Shown here piece after piece: positions 42,588-51,388 of a stretch of 64,000 bases of DNA (position 1 is its first letter; each line of letters begins with the position of its first letter). A program made the translations under genes and the position numbers. This DNA is from Rossellomorea marisflavi (GTDB lineage Bacteria > Bacillota > Bacilli > Bacillales > Bacillaceae_B): positions 170,163 through 234,162 of the forward strand of contig NZ_LGUE01000004.1 of the NCBI RefSeq assembly GCF_001274775.1, read 5' to 3'. Below the pieces are notes generated by a model. The model made no database searches, was not told where the DNA came from, and was given only the letters and a program-made list of their open reading frames with translations.

Positions 42588-44654
42588 TTACTTATTTTTA
42601 AACTTCAGGGGCACGGATTGATCCAGAAAAACGGTTTTTTCGTACCCGTCGATTATAAACTCGGTGGGGATTAGGTCAGGAGCTGGCTTCCCTTGCTTGA
42701 ACATTTTAAACGATTGCTTCACCGTAAGAGACCGAGGATAATTCCCTTTCATGACTTCCTCATAGTCCCAATCTTCCTCCTCAAACTCTTTTCCGTTACG
42801 GTCAAGATACACGCTCTCCATTTCCCCATCATTTCGAAAATCTCCACTGCCCTCTGATTCTTCCTTCGACATGATGTAAACGGTATCGAAGTCTCGATTA
42901 TCCGTTAGAGGCATCTTCATCGTGACTTCTCCCGGACGGTCTTTTGACGGTTCTTCCACCACAATGCTTCCACCTCCGTATTCATGGACTTGGGGGAAGG
43001 GTTTAGTGGAATCAATCTTGAATGTTAGCTCTTCCGGCACATGCATTTGAAGTCTGGAAAACACTAGCTCCGGTTCCCCCAGCTCTTCGAAATACAAGGA
43101 ATCAAAATTTTGACTGTAGGAGCTCCATCCATCATCGTAATCGTCCTGGTAGACCGGCCAACTGAACCAGTTTATCGATGCAGTCTTTTCCTCCGTCTTT
43201 ATAGAATCAAAAAGCAACTGAAAGATGGACAAAGGCTCTTCTTCCCCTTCACGGATACTATACGTAAGGGCAGTCGTAGTGGGTGCGATGACAAGCTCTT
43301 CCAGCCTGACCGGCAACCCTTCCACCTCGACTTCCTGATTCAGTTTCAAAACACGGGATTTATTCTTTTCAACAGGGATTTCGAACTCCCAATCTCCTCT
43401 CGTCATCTCCATTTCTTCCATAGCGTTGGTTGCATACACTTCCATAGTGGATTTCATATCGGGGCTCATCGCTATCAATTGGGTAAAACTGAGTTTTATG
43501 AGGGGATCCTCCACATCATCTACGATCGGGGGAAGTGAGAAGGATCCTTTGTGTATATTTTTTTCTTCCACATTTCCTTCCTCACTTTTCCCCTCTTCCA
43601 TGAAGATGCCCCTTCCTTCTCCATTAAGGAAGTCAATTTGATTTTCGATAGTGAACCCATTTTCCGTATCCACCATCAAGCGCCTGTCCTTCTCCATATC
43701 TTCAATTTCATAATAAACCAGCGTCTGGATTTCATCGGCGATGGCGGTCTTGATCGTGATCTTCACACCATTGTCTTCTGCTGTAAGGTTCAGGCGTTCA
43801 CCGATTCCAGATTGATAGAACTCACGAAGCAGGGGGTCTTCGTCATTCTTCCAGTCTGCATATGTATAGTAGATCGAGGCGAATCCATCGGTCATAAAAC
43901 CCGTAAATAGTAATAGAAAAGCTGCGACCAAGGCAATGATGCCCGTGCGCTTCCGCTTTTTGTTCTTTTTCTTTCGTTTCTCCATCTCCGTGTCGATCAG
44001 CCCATCAAGCTTCAGCCGGAACCCTTCCGGAACATGGCTCTGCTCAAAGAATTCCCGTAACTCCAGAAGCGTCTCCTGAAATGTGGCAAGGTCTTCCTGA
44101 CACCCGGGGCACTGGTGGATATGCATTTCAAATGCGACCTTCTCCGTCCGCTCGATGCTGCGTTCAAGATAGTCCACGTACAGGCGGTGGTACTCAGGAC
44201 ATCCTTCCACATCGGGGTGTTTACGAATGAAGCGGATCCCCCTGAGGAGGTCTTCCTTCACTTCATCCTCCGGCTTCTTCATGACCGAAGAAACATCTCC
44301 TATTGAAAGACCTGCGCCATATACAAGTAAAACCGCTTCACGTTCACTCTCATTCATCCTGCTGATCACCGAAGGGAACTCTTCTCCCTCCACCGGCCTC
44401 GCAATCCCCCTGCATTCTTTCATGAACAAAGCAATGAGTGCATGACGGTCCTTTTCCCGACCATGCTTCTTCTTTTGATCGTGAAGCGTAAAGATGCAGT
44501 TGAAAAGGATACGTGCAATCACCTCGTCCCCACAACCATGGGAGCGGCCGATGGCGTAGAGGAGAGGCTCTATCTGCCGGAAGATCATGAGGGTCTTATT
44601 CAATTCCTGAACCTCCATCCCCATCTCATTACGGGATGCGGCGGGCATTTCCAT
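42588..44654 (-). CDS. Single-chain sigma-like / zinc-finger anti-sigma / DUF4179 membrane protein
   Basis: The 688-residue protein seems to join parts usually made by two genes. Residues about 15-150 are helical and end in a sigma region 4-like helix-turn-helix: 'MNESEREAVLLVYGAGLSIGDVSSVMKKPEDEVKEDLLRGIRFIRK'. Residues about 155-200 hold an anti-sigma zinc-finger pattern, 'HIHQCPGCQEDL' (HxxxCxxC). A basic stretch and one membrane helix (about 238-256) follow, then an about 430-residue extracellular region resembling DUF4179/DUF5643 receptors, with 'GIGERLNLTAEDNGVKITIKTAIADE'. GGGAGTG lies 6 nt before the ATG at 44654. No separate sigma gene is adjacent. Confidence 0.75.
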   Translation of the reverse strand: MEMPAASRNEMGMEVQELNKTLMIFRQIEPLLYAIGRSHGCGDEVIARILFNCIFTLHDQKKKHGREKDRHALIALFMKECRGIARPVEGEEFPSVISRMNESEREAVLLVYGAGLSIGDVSSVMKKPEDEVKEDLLRGIRFIRKHPDVEGCPEYHRLYVDYLERSIERTEKVAFEMHIHQCPGCQEDLATFQETLLELREFFEQSHVPEGFRLKLDGLIDTEMEKRKKKNKKRKRTGIIALVAAFLLLFTGFMTDGFASIYYTYADWKNDEDPLLREFYQSGIGERLNLTAEDNGVKITIKTAIADEIQTLVYYEIEDMEKDRRLMVDTENGFTIENQIDFLNGEGRGIFMEEGKSEEGNVEEKNIHKGSFSLPPIVDDVEDPLIKLSFTQLIAMSPDMKSTMEVYATNAMEEMEMTRGDWEFEIPVEKNKSRVLKLNQEVEVEGLPVRLEELVIAPTTTALTYSIREGEEEPLSIFQLLFDSIKTEEKTASINWFSWPVYQDDYDDGWSSYSQNFDSLYFEELGEPELVFSRLQMHVPEELTFKIDSTKPFPQVHEYGGGSIVVEEPSKDRPGEVTMKMPLTDNRDFDTVYIMSKEESEGSGDFRNDGEMESVYLDRNGKEFEEEDWDYEEVMKGNYPRSLTVKQSFKMFKQGKPAPDLIPTEFIIDGYEKTVFLDQSVPLKFKNK

Positions 44655-44717
44655 AGTCAGCACTCCCTGTCTAAAAAATCAGTCTATTTATCCCATTCTA
44701 GCATATGCTTCCTTCTC

Positions 44718-45428
44718 TTACAGCCCGTCTACGTGAGAAAGGAATTCTTTAAGGATCAAGGAATATACCTGCGGCTGTTCACTGTGGACAAGATGGGCGG
44801 CAAACGGGATGACCGCAATCCTCACATCTTTGTCAGCATAATAGAGTGCCCCGTTTCTTTCTGCCGCCTGCCCTTCGCCCACCATATACAGGATGGGTGA
44901 ATCGATGCCTTCGAAACTTTCTGTTTCTTGGAAAGGATACCAGTCCTCATCCCAGCCGAGTTGAATCAGCTTCCTCCAATTGGATCGATGAAGCCCATCA
45001 AAATATTGGCACGCTTCCTGGTTTTCCAACAGCCCTTTTTGCATGTCCACATCTTGACGATGAAGCTCCGACCAGTTACCGGGTTTTTCAGGCGTGATCC
45101 CCGACAGGGTGACGCTTTTGATCAGATGGGGATAGCGCTTTGCGAAGAATAGCGCCACGATCCCCCCTAGGGAGCAACCAACCAGATGTACGGCACCCAC
45201 CTCCAGATGCTCAATCGTCTCGGCAAGATCCTTCGCCGAGTCTTCAAAGAAATTCTCATACTCATCAGAAATGGATGAACCGTGCCCTCTCAGATCGGGG
45301 CGGATGACCTGGTGCGTCCCCTTGAAGAAGTCTGCCTGCTGTTCGAAATCGGTCAATCCCATTTGTAAGCCTGTGTGAAGGAATACAAGGGGTGTCCCTT
45401 GTCCTGTCATGTCTGTATGTAAAATCAT
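44718..45428 (-). CDS. Alpha/beta hydrolase
   Basis: The 236-residue product has 'PLVFLHTGLQMGL' (oxyanion region), the nucleophile motif 'HLVGCSLGGIVALFFA', and a late histidine in 'IPFAAHLVHSEQP'. The usual acid after strand 7 (G..D) is replaced by 'MVGEGQAAERN', so the third triad residue is uncertain. Lipase/esterase or haloperoxidase-like activity is possible. Monocistronic. Confidence 0.84.
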   Translation of the reverse strand: MILHTDMTGQGTPLVFLHTGLQMGLTDFEQQADFFKGTHQVIRPDLRGHGSSISDEYENFFEDSAKDLAETIEHLEVGAVHLVGCSLGGIVALFFAKRYPHLIKSVTLSGITPEKPGNWSELHRQDVDMQKGLLENQEACQYFDGLHRSNWRKLIQLGWDEDWYPFQETESFEGIDSPILYMVGEGQAAERNGALYYADKDVRIAVIPFAAHLVHSEQPQVYSLILKEFLSHVDGL

Positions 45429-45444
45429 CTTTCCTCTCTCCTCC

Positions 45445-45573
45445 TTAGCGGATGAATAACCTGGCGAACACCTCGAGCAACCACGACATCATGTCAACGA
45501 TGACCCAGCGGCTCTTCTCCGGCTTCCTTTCTCCGGAAAAGATGTCGTGCTCGCTCCGCAGCTTCCTTCCCAT
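45445..45573 (-). CDS. Small basic protein, 42 aa
   Basis: The short frame encodes MGRKLRSEHDIFSGERKPEK, then 'SRWVIVDMMSWLLEVFARLFIR', an amphipathic or membrane-touching helix. AAGGAAGTGG precedes the ATG at 45573. Codon use looks like that of the neighbours. I recognise no family; peptides of this size occur widely in Bacillus. Confidence 0.5.
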   Translation of the reverse strand: MGRKLRSEHDIFSGERKPEKSRWVIVDMMSWLLEVFARLFIR

Positions 45574-45619
45574 ACAACCACTTCCTTTATTTAGCAGTAC
45601 AGGAGTAAGTACGTTTGAA

Positions 45620-47302
45620 TCATTGATTTGGTTTCAACTGGCGGGTAGATAGTGCAATGAATGTCTCAATATTTTCCTGAATTCGATCGAGGGCCGATTC
45701 CCATACGCATCCGCTGATCAGATGTTTCTGCATGAACTCCTCGACCGTCAGTGATGCGGTGTCCTTCAACATCGCCATTAAGCGTTGCTCCTTATCTTCT
45801 GCCTCTTTCAACTGATGATAGATCCCCGTACTGAGCAGGTGGGCCACCGTATATGGGAAGTGGCCGAACGGTTTCCGAGTGATATAAAAATGGCGAAGTG
45901 ATGCCCAGAAGGTCGGATCAAGAGTCTTCATATCCGGTCCAAATACGTGTTCTTGTGCCTCGGCCATCCACGTGTTCATCCTGCGCGCATCGACTTCACC
46001 CATTCGGCGGTTTTCGTACAGCATTTCCTCGAATCGATGGCGGACATGGCTATTGAGGATGGTGCCGATATCCCGGCTGATCTGCTGATCAAGAAGATGC
46101 ATTTTTTCCATGGGAGAAGCAGATTTCATGGCTTCCTCAATAAGAATCGATTCGAACAAAGTCGAGGCAATTTCCGTGAATGCTTGTGGACAATCCTGAA
46201 GAAACATGGGATGGTCCTCTAGAAGATGATAATGGTAGGCGTGGCCAAGCTCATGGGCTAACACACTCACACTCTGAAGGTCGCCTTCATAGCTCATCAT
46301 GACCCTCGTCTGCCGCGCATTGGGAAAGTGTGCGCAAAAAGCACTGACTACCTTGTGACGGGACGGCGCTGCATCGACCCACTTGTGGTTGAACGCATGC
46401 TGGACAAACCGACCGGCATCCTCCGAAAAAGCTCCGATGAGATTCCCGATCAAGATCTTGGCTTCCTCATAAGGGATTGTCCCAAATTCCGTTTCCAAAG
46501 GGAGAGGGGCGAATTGATCCGTCCAGTGCAGATCCTTCTCCCCTTGAAGAACCAATTTATGCTGGAGGAACTCGTTGAACATCTCCTTCCGCTCAAGGAC
46601 AGAGGCCCACATATCATTGACGGACTGTTCCGTGATCCGGTTTGTTTCATAAGTCGACTGAATGGGATCCTCACCCCTGCTGATCCGGAATCCAGAGATG
46701 TGATTCAATGCCTTGGCACACCAATGACTGACTTTCTCCCACTCCTTGGTCCATTCCTTGAAGAACTCGACCCTCGATGGCCGATCGTTCGAATAATAGA
46801 CAAGCCTTACTGCTTCACCGAGGGGAACCTCTTTGCCTTTCCATCTGGGTTTCACTTGTTCCGAAGCCATTCCGTATAGCTCAGCCCAGGCATGGAGACC
46901 ATCCGCTTCGAGCTCATGGCTCCCAGGAGAGGGCAGACGCCAGGTGGACAGTACGGGCCTGAGGGAAACCAATTCCTCGGAATCGGCCAGTCGACTCCAC
47001 TCGTCATCCGCTAACTGACGACATTCCCGCTTCACCTCTGACTCGATCTGTTTATAGCGCCCCATCAGCTCTTCTGCCTTCCCGTCCAACTGTTTACCCA
47101 TCGGATCTTTCTTATCTTTCCAGGTGATGCACACTGCCAGTTCAAGATATTCATAGCATCTCGAATAGATCTCTTGAAGGGTCAAAATTTTTTGTGACAG
47201 AACTCCATTCTTCGTAACTTCCTCTAACTCAGATGTAATCCGTGCAATATCCAAGTCCACATCATCGGGTATCAGTGGGTCGAGAGTCCATTCGTCCATC
47301 AT
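45620..47302 (-). CDS. M3 family oligoendopeptidase
   Basis: The 560-residue zinc metallopeptidase has the HEXXH motif in 'SVLAHELGHAYHYHLLED' and the downstream glutamate helix 'FTEIASTLFESILIEEAM'. Other M3 signs are 'FCAHFPNARQTRVMMSYEGDL' and the C-terminal 'FYITRKPFGHFPYTVAHLLSTGIY'. It probably degrades short peptides in the cytoplasm (PepF-like). The ATG at 47302 has GGGGTG 8 nt upstream and overlaps the upstream gene by 4 bp. Confidence 0.93.
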   Translation of the reverse strand: MMDEWTLDPLIPDDVDLDIARITSELEEVTKNGVLSQKILTLQEIYSRCYEYLELAVCITWKDKKDPMGKQLDGKAEELMGRYKQIESEVKRECRQLADDEWSRLADSEELVSLRPVLSTWRLPSPGSHELEADGLHAWAELYGMASEQVKPRWKGKEVPLGEAVRLVYYSNDRPSRVEFFKEWTKEWEKVSHWCAKALNHISGFRISRGEDPIQSTYETNRITEQSVNDMWASVLERKEMFNEFLQHKLVLQGEKDLHWTDQFAPLPLETEFGTIPYEEAKILIGNLIGAFSEDAGRFVQHAFNHKWVDAAPSRHKVVSAFCAHFPNARQTRVMMSYEGDLQSVSVLAHELGHAYHYHLLEDHPMFLQDCPQAFTEIASTLFESILIEEAMKSASPMEKMHLLDQQISRDIGTILNSHVRHRFEEMLYENRRMGEVDARRMNTWMAEAQEHVFGPDMKTLDPTFWASLRHFYITRKPFGHFPYTVAHLLSTGIYHQLKEAEDKEQRLMAMLKDTASLTVEEFMQKHLISGCVWESALDRIQENIETFIALSTRQLKPNQ

Positions 47303-47868
47303 CCGTTCGTCACCCCACTCTTGGATAATCTCTTTGTATAAATCACAGGAGCCACGAGCTTCCCGTTTTCTTCACCGACTTTCTCGATAATGGCAATGCG
47401 GTCAATGGTTCCCGAGATCGGCTCTACATGCTTCTGGCAATAACCGAACACGTCGGACAGGTTTCCTGTAACAGGCTGGTTGGCCAATGTGCAATGGGGA
47501 ATCCACTGTTCAGGCTCGTATAGCTCGTTGGAAGCCTCTTTGTAGTGGGCAAATGCTTGGTGATAGGCCCCGTGCAGCTTCAATAGATCGGTGGTGATGA
47601 CCGGAGAGAGGAAGACCGTGTCGTAATTCAGGAACGAGCCCACGGTATTGAAGGTGAGGGCTACCTCTTCCTTCCCTTCACAGTAGGCTTCAAGCTCTGT
47701 GATGAACGTCTCCTTGTCCAATTGCTCATAACTTGCTAGAGTCAGATGGGGCTTCCCATCCTTGACTTTATTCACATAATACGAGATGGATTGATCACAG
47801 AGCTCCTGCCAGATATCCATCACCTTTTGTTCTGTCTCTTCATCGAATAACGCGACAACCCAATACAT
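47299..47868 (-). CDS. 2'-5' RNA ligase-like (2H phosphoesterase) protein
   Basis: The 189-residue protein has the two HxT-type motifs of the 2H superfamily: 'GKPHLTLASY' and 'WIPHCTLANQ'. Members cleave or form 2',5' or cyclic phosphodiester bonds in RNA or nucleotides; YjcG-like Bacillus proteins belong here. The in vivo substrate is unknown. Its TGA overlaps the start of the M3 peptidase gene (ATGA). Confidence 0.86.
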   Translation of the reverse strand: MYWVVALFDEETEQKVMDIWQELCDQSISYYVNKVKDGKPHLTLASYEQLDKETFITELEAYCEGKEEVALTFNTVGSFLNYDTVFLSPVITTDLLKLHGAYHQAFAHYKEASNELYEPEQWIPHCTLANQPVTGNLSDVFGYCQKHVEPISGTIDRIAIIEKVGEENGKLVAPVIYTKRLSKSGVTNG

Positions 47869-47935
47869 GCAAGTACCCCTTCCTCTTTTCCATACATCCC
47901 CATTATTTCAAATAATCTGACGTTTGACAATGCAG

Positions 47936-47989
47936 CATGGGGACGGTTCCTGTGCGTCATTTTTTTGACGCATCGGAACCGTCCCCATG
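47936..47989. terminator. Long GGGGACGGTTCC hairpin, probable repeat-type terminator
   Basis: ATGGGGACGGTTCC pairs perfectly with GGAACCGTCCCCAT, with an inner GCGTCA/TGACGC stem around a T-rich loop. It follows the ABC permease gene. From recall, hairpins of this GGGGACGGTTCC type recur in many Bacillus genomes, so it may be a repeat family. Confidence 0.7.
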
Positions 47990-47991
47990 TC

Positions 47992-49209
47992 TCATGATTT
48001 AACCCATTTGATGATTTCTCCGATGCTGGCGTTCTTCCCATAGAGGAGGATGCCGACTTCGAAGATTTTGCCGGCGATCTTGATCATCACCCAGATGCTC
48101 AGGATGAGGACTGCGATGGCACCGATGATTTCGAGCCACGGCCATTGATCGAGTAAGGAAAGCCTCAGGATCAGGATGGCCGGTGAGGTGAACGGCACAT
48201 AGCTGGCAATCGTCGCGATCAATCCATTCGGATCAGAAAGAACCGGTGAAATCAGGATGAACGGGAAGAATGGCAGCATGAGGATCATGCCTTGGAAGTT
48301 GCTTGTCGAGCTCATATCCTCCATCGTCGCACCGAGTCCGACAAAGAGAGCTGCGAATAATAGATAGCCAAGGAGCGCAATGAAGACGAGGAGCAACAGC
48401 TCAGGAACAAGCAGATAGTCCATGACCGGAAACTCATCGAAGCGGATCGCAATCGCAGGAAGAGCGACGGCAATCCAAAAACCGACCTGCAGGATCCCAA
48501 GGAAGAAATATCCGATGATCTTCCCTTGCATCAGCTCACTTGGGGTAAGGGACGACAGGATGATCTCCGACACCTTCTCCTTTTTTTCCTGAGAAGCGCT
48601 TTGCACGATCATCATCCCCGTCATGATGATGGAAAACAGGACGAGGCCCGCCGCCGCTCCAGGCACTGCTTTCCGCAGAAAGTCACCTGATCCGTCCTCG
48701 CCAGCAAGTTCCTGCGCTGTGAACGAGATATCGGTGGAGACCGCCTGAAGCTGCTCATCCGTGAGTCCTGCCTCCGTCAGCCTAAGATGCTGGAGGGGCT
48801 GCGCCAGGATCTGCACGTCCGACGCAAACGAATCAGGGATCTCTTCCGTAGTCAGATAGTTGATCTGACCCTTTTCCACAGCCTCTTTGGTCAAGGGGAT
48901 ATACGCCATATCCTCCTCATCGCGGAAATCCTTCTCCATTTCCTTTTGATCTTTATCCGTCAGCGTCACGCTCCAATCCAGATCCGCCTGCTTCAAAAGC
49001 GGTGCCACTTCATCCTTCCAGATCCCCGTATCATCCTTTACATACACATGGACGGGCGTGTCCCCTCCCCCTGCAAATAGGGACGGCAGGACGGCAAAGA
49101 TAATCGCAATCAATGGTGTGAGGACAAGTGAAATCAGGAAGGATTTGTTCTTGACGTTCCTCTTAAACTCCCATTTGGCTACTTTTAAACTGTTACGCAC
49201 TTTTTTCAC
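47992..49209 (-). CDS. ABC-2 type permease (YhaP/NatB-like)
   Basis: The 405-residue permease has an N-terminal helix, an extracellular domain of about 150 residues and five or six C-terminal helices. The motif 'MIVQSASQEKKEKVSEIILSSLTPSELMQGKIIGYFFLGILQ' is typical of the NatB/YhaP group. With the ATPase upstream it should form an exporter, for sodium or a toxic compound in relatives. The start is GTG at 49209 (AAAGGA just upstream; a GTG at 49200 is possible). It is the last gene of the operon. Confidence 0.88.
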   Translation of the reverse strand: MKKVRNSLKVAKWEFKRNVKNKSFLISLVLTPLIAIIFAVLPSLFAGGGDTPVHVYVKDDTGIWKDEVAPLLKQADLDWSVTLTDKDQKEMEKDFRDEEDMAYIPLTKEAVEKGQINYLTTEEIPDSFASDVQILAQPLQHLRLTEAGLTDEQLQAVSTDISFTAQELAGEDGSGDFLRKAVPGAAAGLVLFSIIMTGMMIVQSASQEKKEKVSEIILSSLTPSELMQGKIIGYFFLGILQVGFWIAVALPAIAIRFDEFPVMDYLLVPELLLLVFIALLGYLLFAALFVGLGATMEDMSSTSNFQGMILMLPFFPFILISPVLSDPNGLIATIASYVPFTSPAILILRLSLLDQWPWLEIIGAIAVLILSIWVMIKIAGKIFEVGILLYGKNASIGEIIKWVKS

Positions 49210-50122
49210 GTTCCTTTCCTTGCTTATCGGTGGCGATATCGATGAAGATCTCATGCAGGGTGATGCGGTCGATCTTCAGTTCATGGATGGTCATGCTCTC
49301 AGGAAGCTTACGGATCCAAGACGGGATATGCACATCGGGTTCGAGATAAAGCGTCGACGTCTGTTCCGACTGCTCGATCCTCGACACCTGAGGGATGGTT
49401 TCCAGGAGTTCCAGACGATTGACTCCCTGGATCGTGCATTTGAAATTCGCGTATTTCTCCTTCACTTCGTCCATCGTGCCGCTGATCACTTCCCTTCCCT
49501 TATGGATCATGATGAGGCGGTCGGCCATTTCTTCCACAAGGTTCATCTGGTGAGCAGACAGGAGGACGGCCATACCACTGCGCGCCAATTCACGGATTTC
49601 GTCTTTGAACACTTCCTGACTGACAGGGTCCAGTCCGGAAAACGGTTCGTCCAGGATAAGCAGTTTCGGTTCATGGATGATGGAAGCGATGAACTGCACC
49701 TTCTGCCCCATCCCCTTGGACAGCTCCTCGATCGATACCTTGTCTTTCCCTTCAAGTCCGAATTTCTTCAAGTAATGAAGGGCACGCTCCTTGGCTTTCT
49801 TGATCGGGTAATCCTTCAGTTCTGCGAAATACAGGAGGATATCCATGATCTTCACATTTTTATAGAGTCCGCGTTCTTCGGGAAGGTAGCCGATGGCATG
49901 CTTCGGGATGACTCCTTCTTCTTCTCCGCTGAACTGGATATGACCCTCATCCGGGAAGAGGATCCCCATAATGCTCCGGATGGTCGTTGACTTCCCGGCT
50001 CCATTCGGTCCGAGGAGGGCTGTGATCTCCCCTTCCTTCACATCGAAGGACACGCCGTGCAGGACCTGCTGTTTTTTGAACGTTTTCTGGACGTTGCTGA
50101 CCTTAAGAATGGTTTTAGGCAT
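49193..50122 (-). CDS. ABC transporter ATP-binding protein (YhaQ/NatA-like)
   Basis: The 309-residue ATPase has Walker A 'ALLGPNGAGKSTTIRS', Q-loop region 'IGYLPEERGLYKN' and signature 'ELSKGMGQKVQFIASIIH'. Walker B is 'LLILDEPFSGLDPVS' and the H-loop 'LLSAHQMNLVEEM'. A C-terminal DUF4162-like tail follows. The YLPEERG motif is typical of the YhaQ group. It overlaps both neighbours in the operon. Confidence 0.92.
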   Translation of the reverse strand: MPKTILKVSNVQKTFKKQQVLHGVSFDVKEGEITALLGPNGAGKSTTIRSIMGILFPDEGHIQFSGEEEGVIPKHAIGYLPEERGLYKNVKIMDILLYFAELKDYPIKKAKERALHYLKKFGLEGKDKVSIEELSKGMGQKVQFIASIIHEPKLLILDEPFSGLDPVSQEVFKDEIRELARSGMAVLLSAHQMNLVEEMADRLIMIHKGREVISGTMDEVKEKYANFKCTIQGVNRLELLETIPQVSRIEQSEQTSTLYLEPDVHIPSWIRKLPESMTIHELKIDRITLHEIFIDIATDKQGKEREKSA

Positions 50123-50990
50123 AATGCTTCACTCCCTTTGTTAATAATTCAGTAACGACCGTTTCCAAATCCGGCACCTGCTCCTCCATGATAGAAATCG
50201 AGTGCTGACAGAGGGCATCCCTTGTTTGATCTGGATCATTTGTCAAGATCACCTTGCCGTAAGTCCGTTTCAGTTCACCAGGCAATGGTTCGTCAAAAGG
50301 GACAGGTTGATCCAGCCACAAAAGTCGGTGTGAGGCGACCAACTCATCCTTCTCAACCGGCTCCCCCACTTCATCTCCCTCAAAGAAAATCAAGTAGTCT
50401 GCGAGCTTCTTCAGATCATCCACATCATGCGTGGCCAATAGGATCGTCTTCTCCCCCGTCTCCATGATTTCGGCAAGAAGATCGATGACGAGCTTACGGG
50501 ACGGAATGTCCATGGAAGCCGTCGGTTCGTCCAAGAGCATCACGGGCGCATTGCACCCCAAGGTAAGGGCTATGCTCAGCTTCGCCTGCATGCCCGGGCT
50601 GAGTTTCTTGCCTTTTTTGTTCAGCGGGATATCCAAGGCTGAAACGACCCGCTGAAATAACGATTCGTCCCAGTCCGGATAGTAGCGGGACATCAGCTGT
50701 CGGAGATCTTCACCTGTAAGAAAATCCACTCCATTCATCTGCTGTGACTGATAGGATAGGTGGGATTTCCATTCCTCATCGTCACCATTTACAGGCTTTC
50801 CGAAGATCGAGATAGTCCCTTTGTCCGGCTTTACCAGATTCATGATCATCTTGAAGAGCGTGCTCTTCCCCGCTCCGTTCGTTCCTACGAGGGCGCAAAT
50901 CGTCCCAACCGGGATGGTCAGATGTGGGACGGATACCGTGAGGCCCCCAACGGTTTTCTCTACATCTTGTATGGTGATCGGGTCGTTCAT
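50115..50990 (-). CDS. ABC transporter ATP-binding protein (YtrB-like)
   Basis: The 291-residue ATPase has Walker A 'ALVGTNGAGKSTLFKM', signature 'KLSPGMQAKLSIALTL', Walker B 'VMLLDEPTASMDIPS' and H-loop 'LLATHDVDDLKKL'. The C-terminal 80 residues are diverged. It probably works with the permease at 51389-52111. It follows the GntR gene with a 4 bp overlap, as in the YtrAB arrangement of B. subtilis. Confidence 0.9.
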   Translation of the reverse strand: MNDPITIQDVEKTVGGLTVSVPHLTIPVGTICALVGTNGAGKSTLFKMIMNLVKPDKGTISIFGKPVNGDDEEWKSHLSYQSQQMNGVDFLTGEDLRQLMSRYYPDWDESLFQRVVSALDIPLNKKGKKLSPGMQAKLSIALTLGCNAPVMLLDEPTASMDIPSRKLVIDLLAEIMETGEKTILLATHDVDDLKKLADYLIFFEGDEVGEPVEKDELVASHRLLWLDQPVPFDEPLPGELKRTYGKVILTNDPDQTRDALCQHSISIMEEQVPDLETVVTELLTKGVKHYA

Positions 50991-51373
50991 TCCTCTTCCT
51001 CCTTTAAAATGGCTTCCATCAGTTCACTGATTTCGCTATTGCTTAATTCATGCTGCCTCGCGATTGTGACGGCTTTTTTCAACGCATCATGGACGGCTTG
51101 CGATGCAACCGACTCCTTCTTGCCGGCGTCGATTTCGGCAACGAAGGTCCCCTTCCCCTGCGAGGTGCGGATAAAGCCTTCGTATTCCAGGTTCTGATAG
51201 GCCCGCCGGATCGTAATCGAGCTGATTTCTAGATCCTTCGCCAGCACCCGGATCGACGGCAGGGGAGATCCGGCCGCAAGCTGACCGCTTGCAATGAGGG
51301 CTTTCAGCTGATGCTCGATCTGATGATAGATCGGTTCCCGCGAATCCTTTGATAATCGGATCGGTATATTCAT
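50987..51373 (-). CDS. GntR family regulator, YtrA subfamily
   Basis: The 128-residue protein has the GntR winged helix: 'REPIYHQIEHQLKALIASGQLAAGSPLPSIRVLAKDLEISSITIRRAYQNLEYEGFIRTSQGKGTFVA'. A short helical tail of about 55 residues follows, characteristic of the YtrA subfamily, which controls linked ABC transporters. The palindrome at 52137-52168 ahead of the first gene is the likely operator. It lies between permease and ATPase genes. Confidence 0.92.
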   Translation of the reverse strand: MNIPIRLSKDSREPIYHQIEHQLKALIASGQLAAGSPLPSIRVLAKDLEISSITIRRAYQNLEYEGFIRTSQGKGTFVAEIDAGKKESVASQAVHDALKKAVTIARQHELSNSEISELMEAILKEEEE

Positions 51374-51388
51374 TGTTTTTCCCCCTGC

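Noticed and set aside
49058-49990. A 310-codon plus-strand frame opposite the YhaQ-like ATPase
   Set aside because: It is antisense to intact Walker A, signature and Walker B motifs, so it is a shadow frame.
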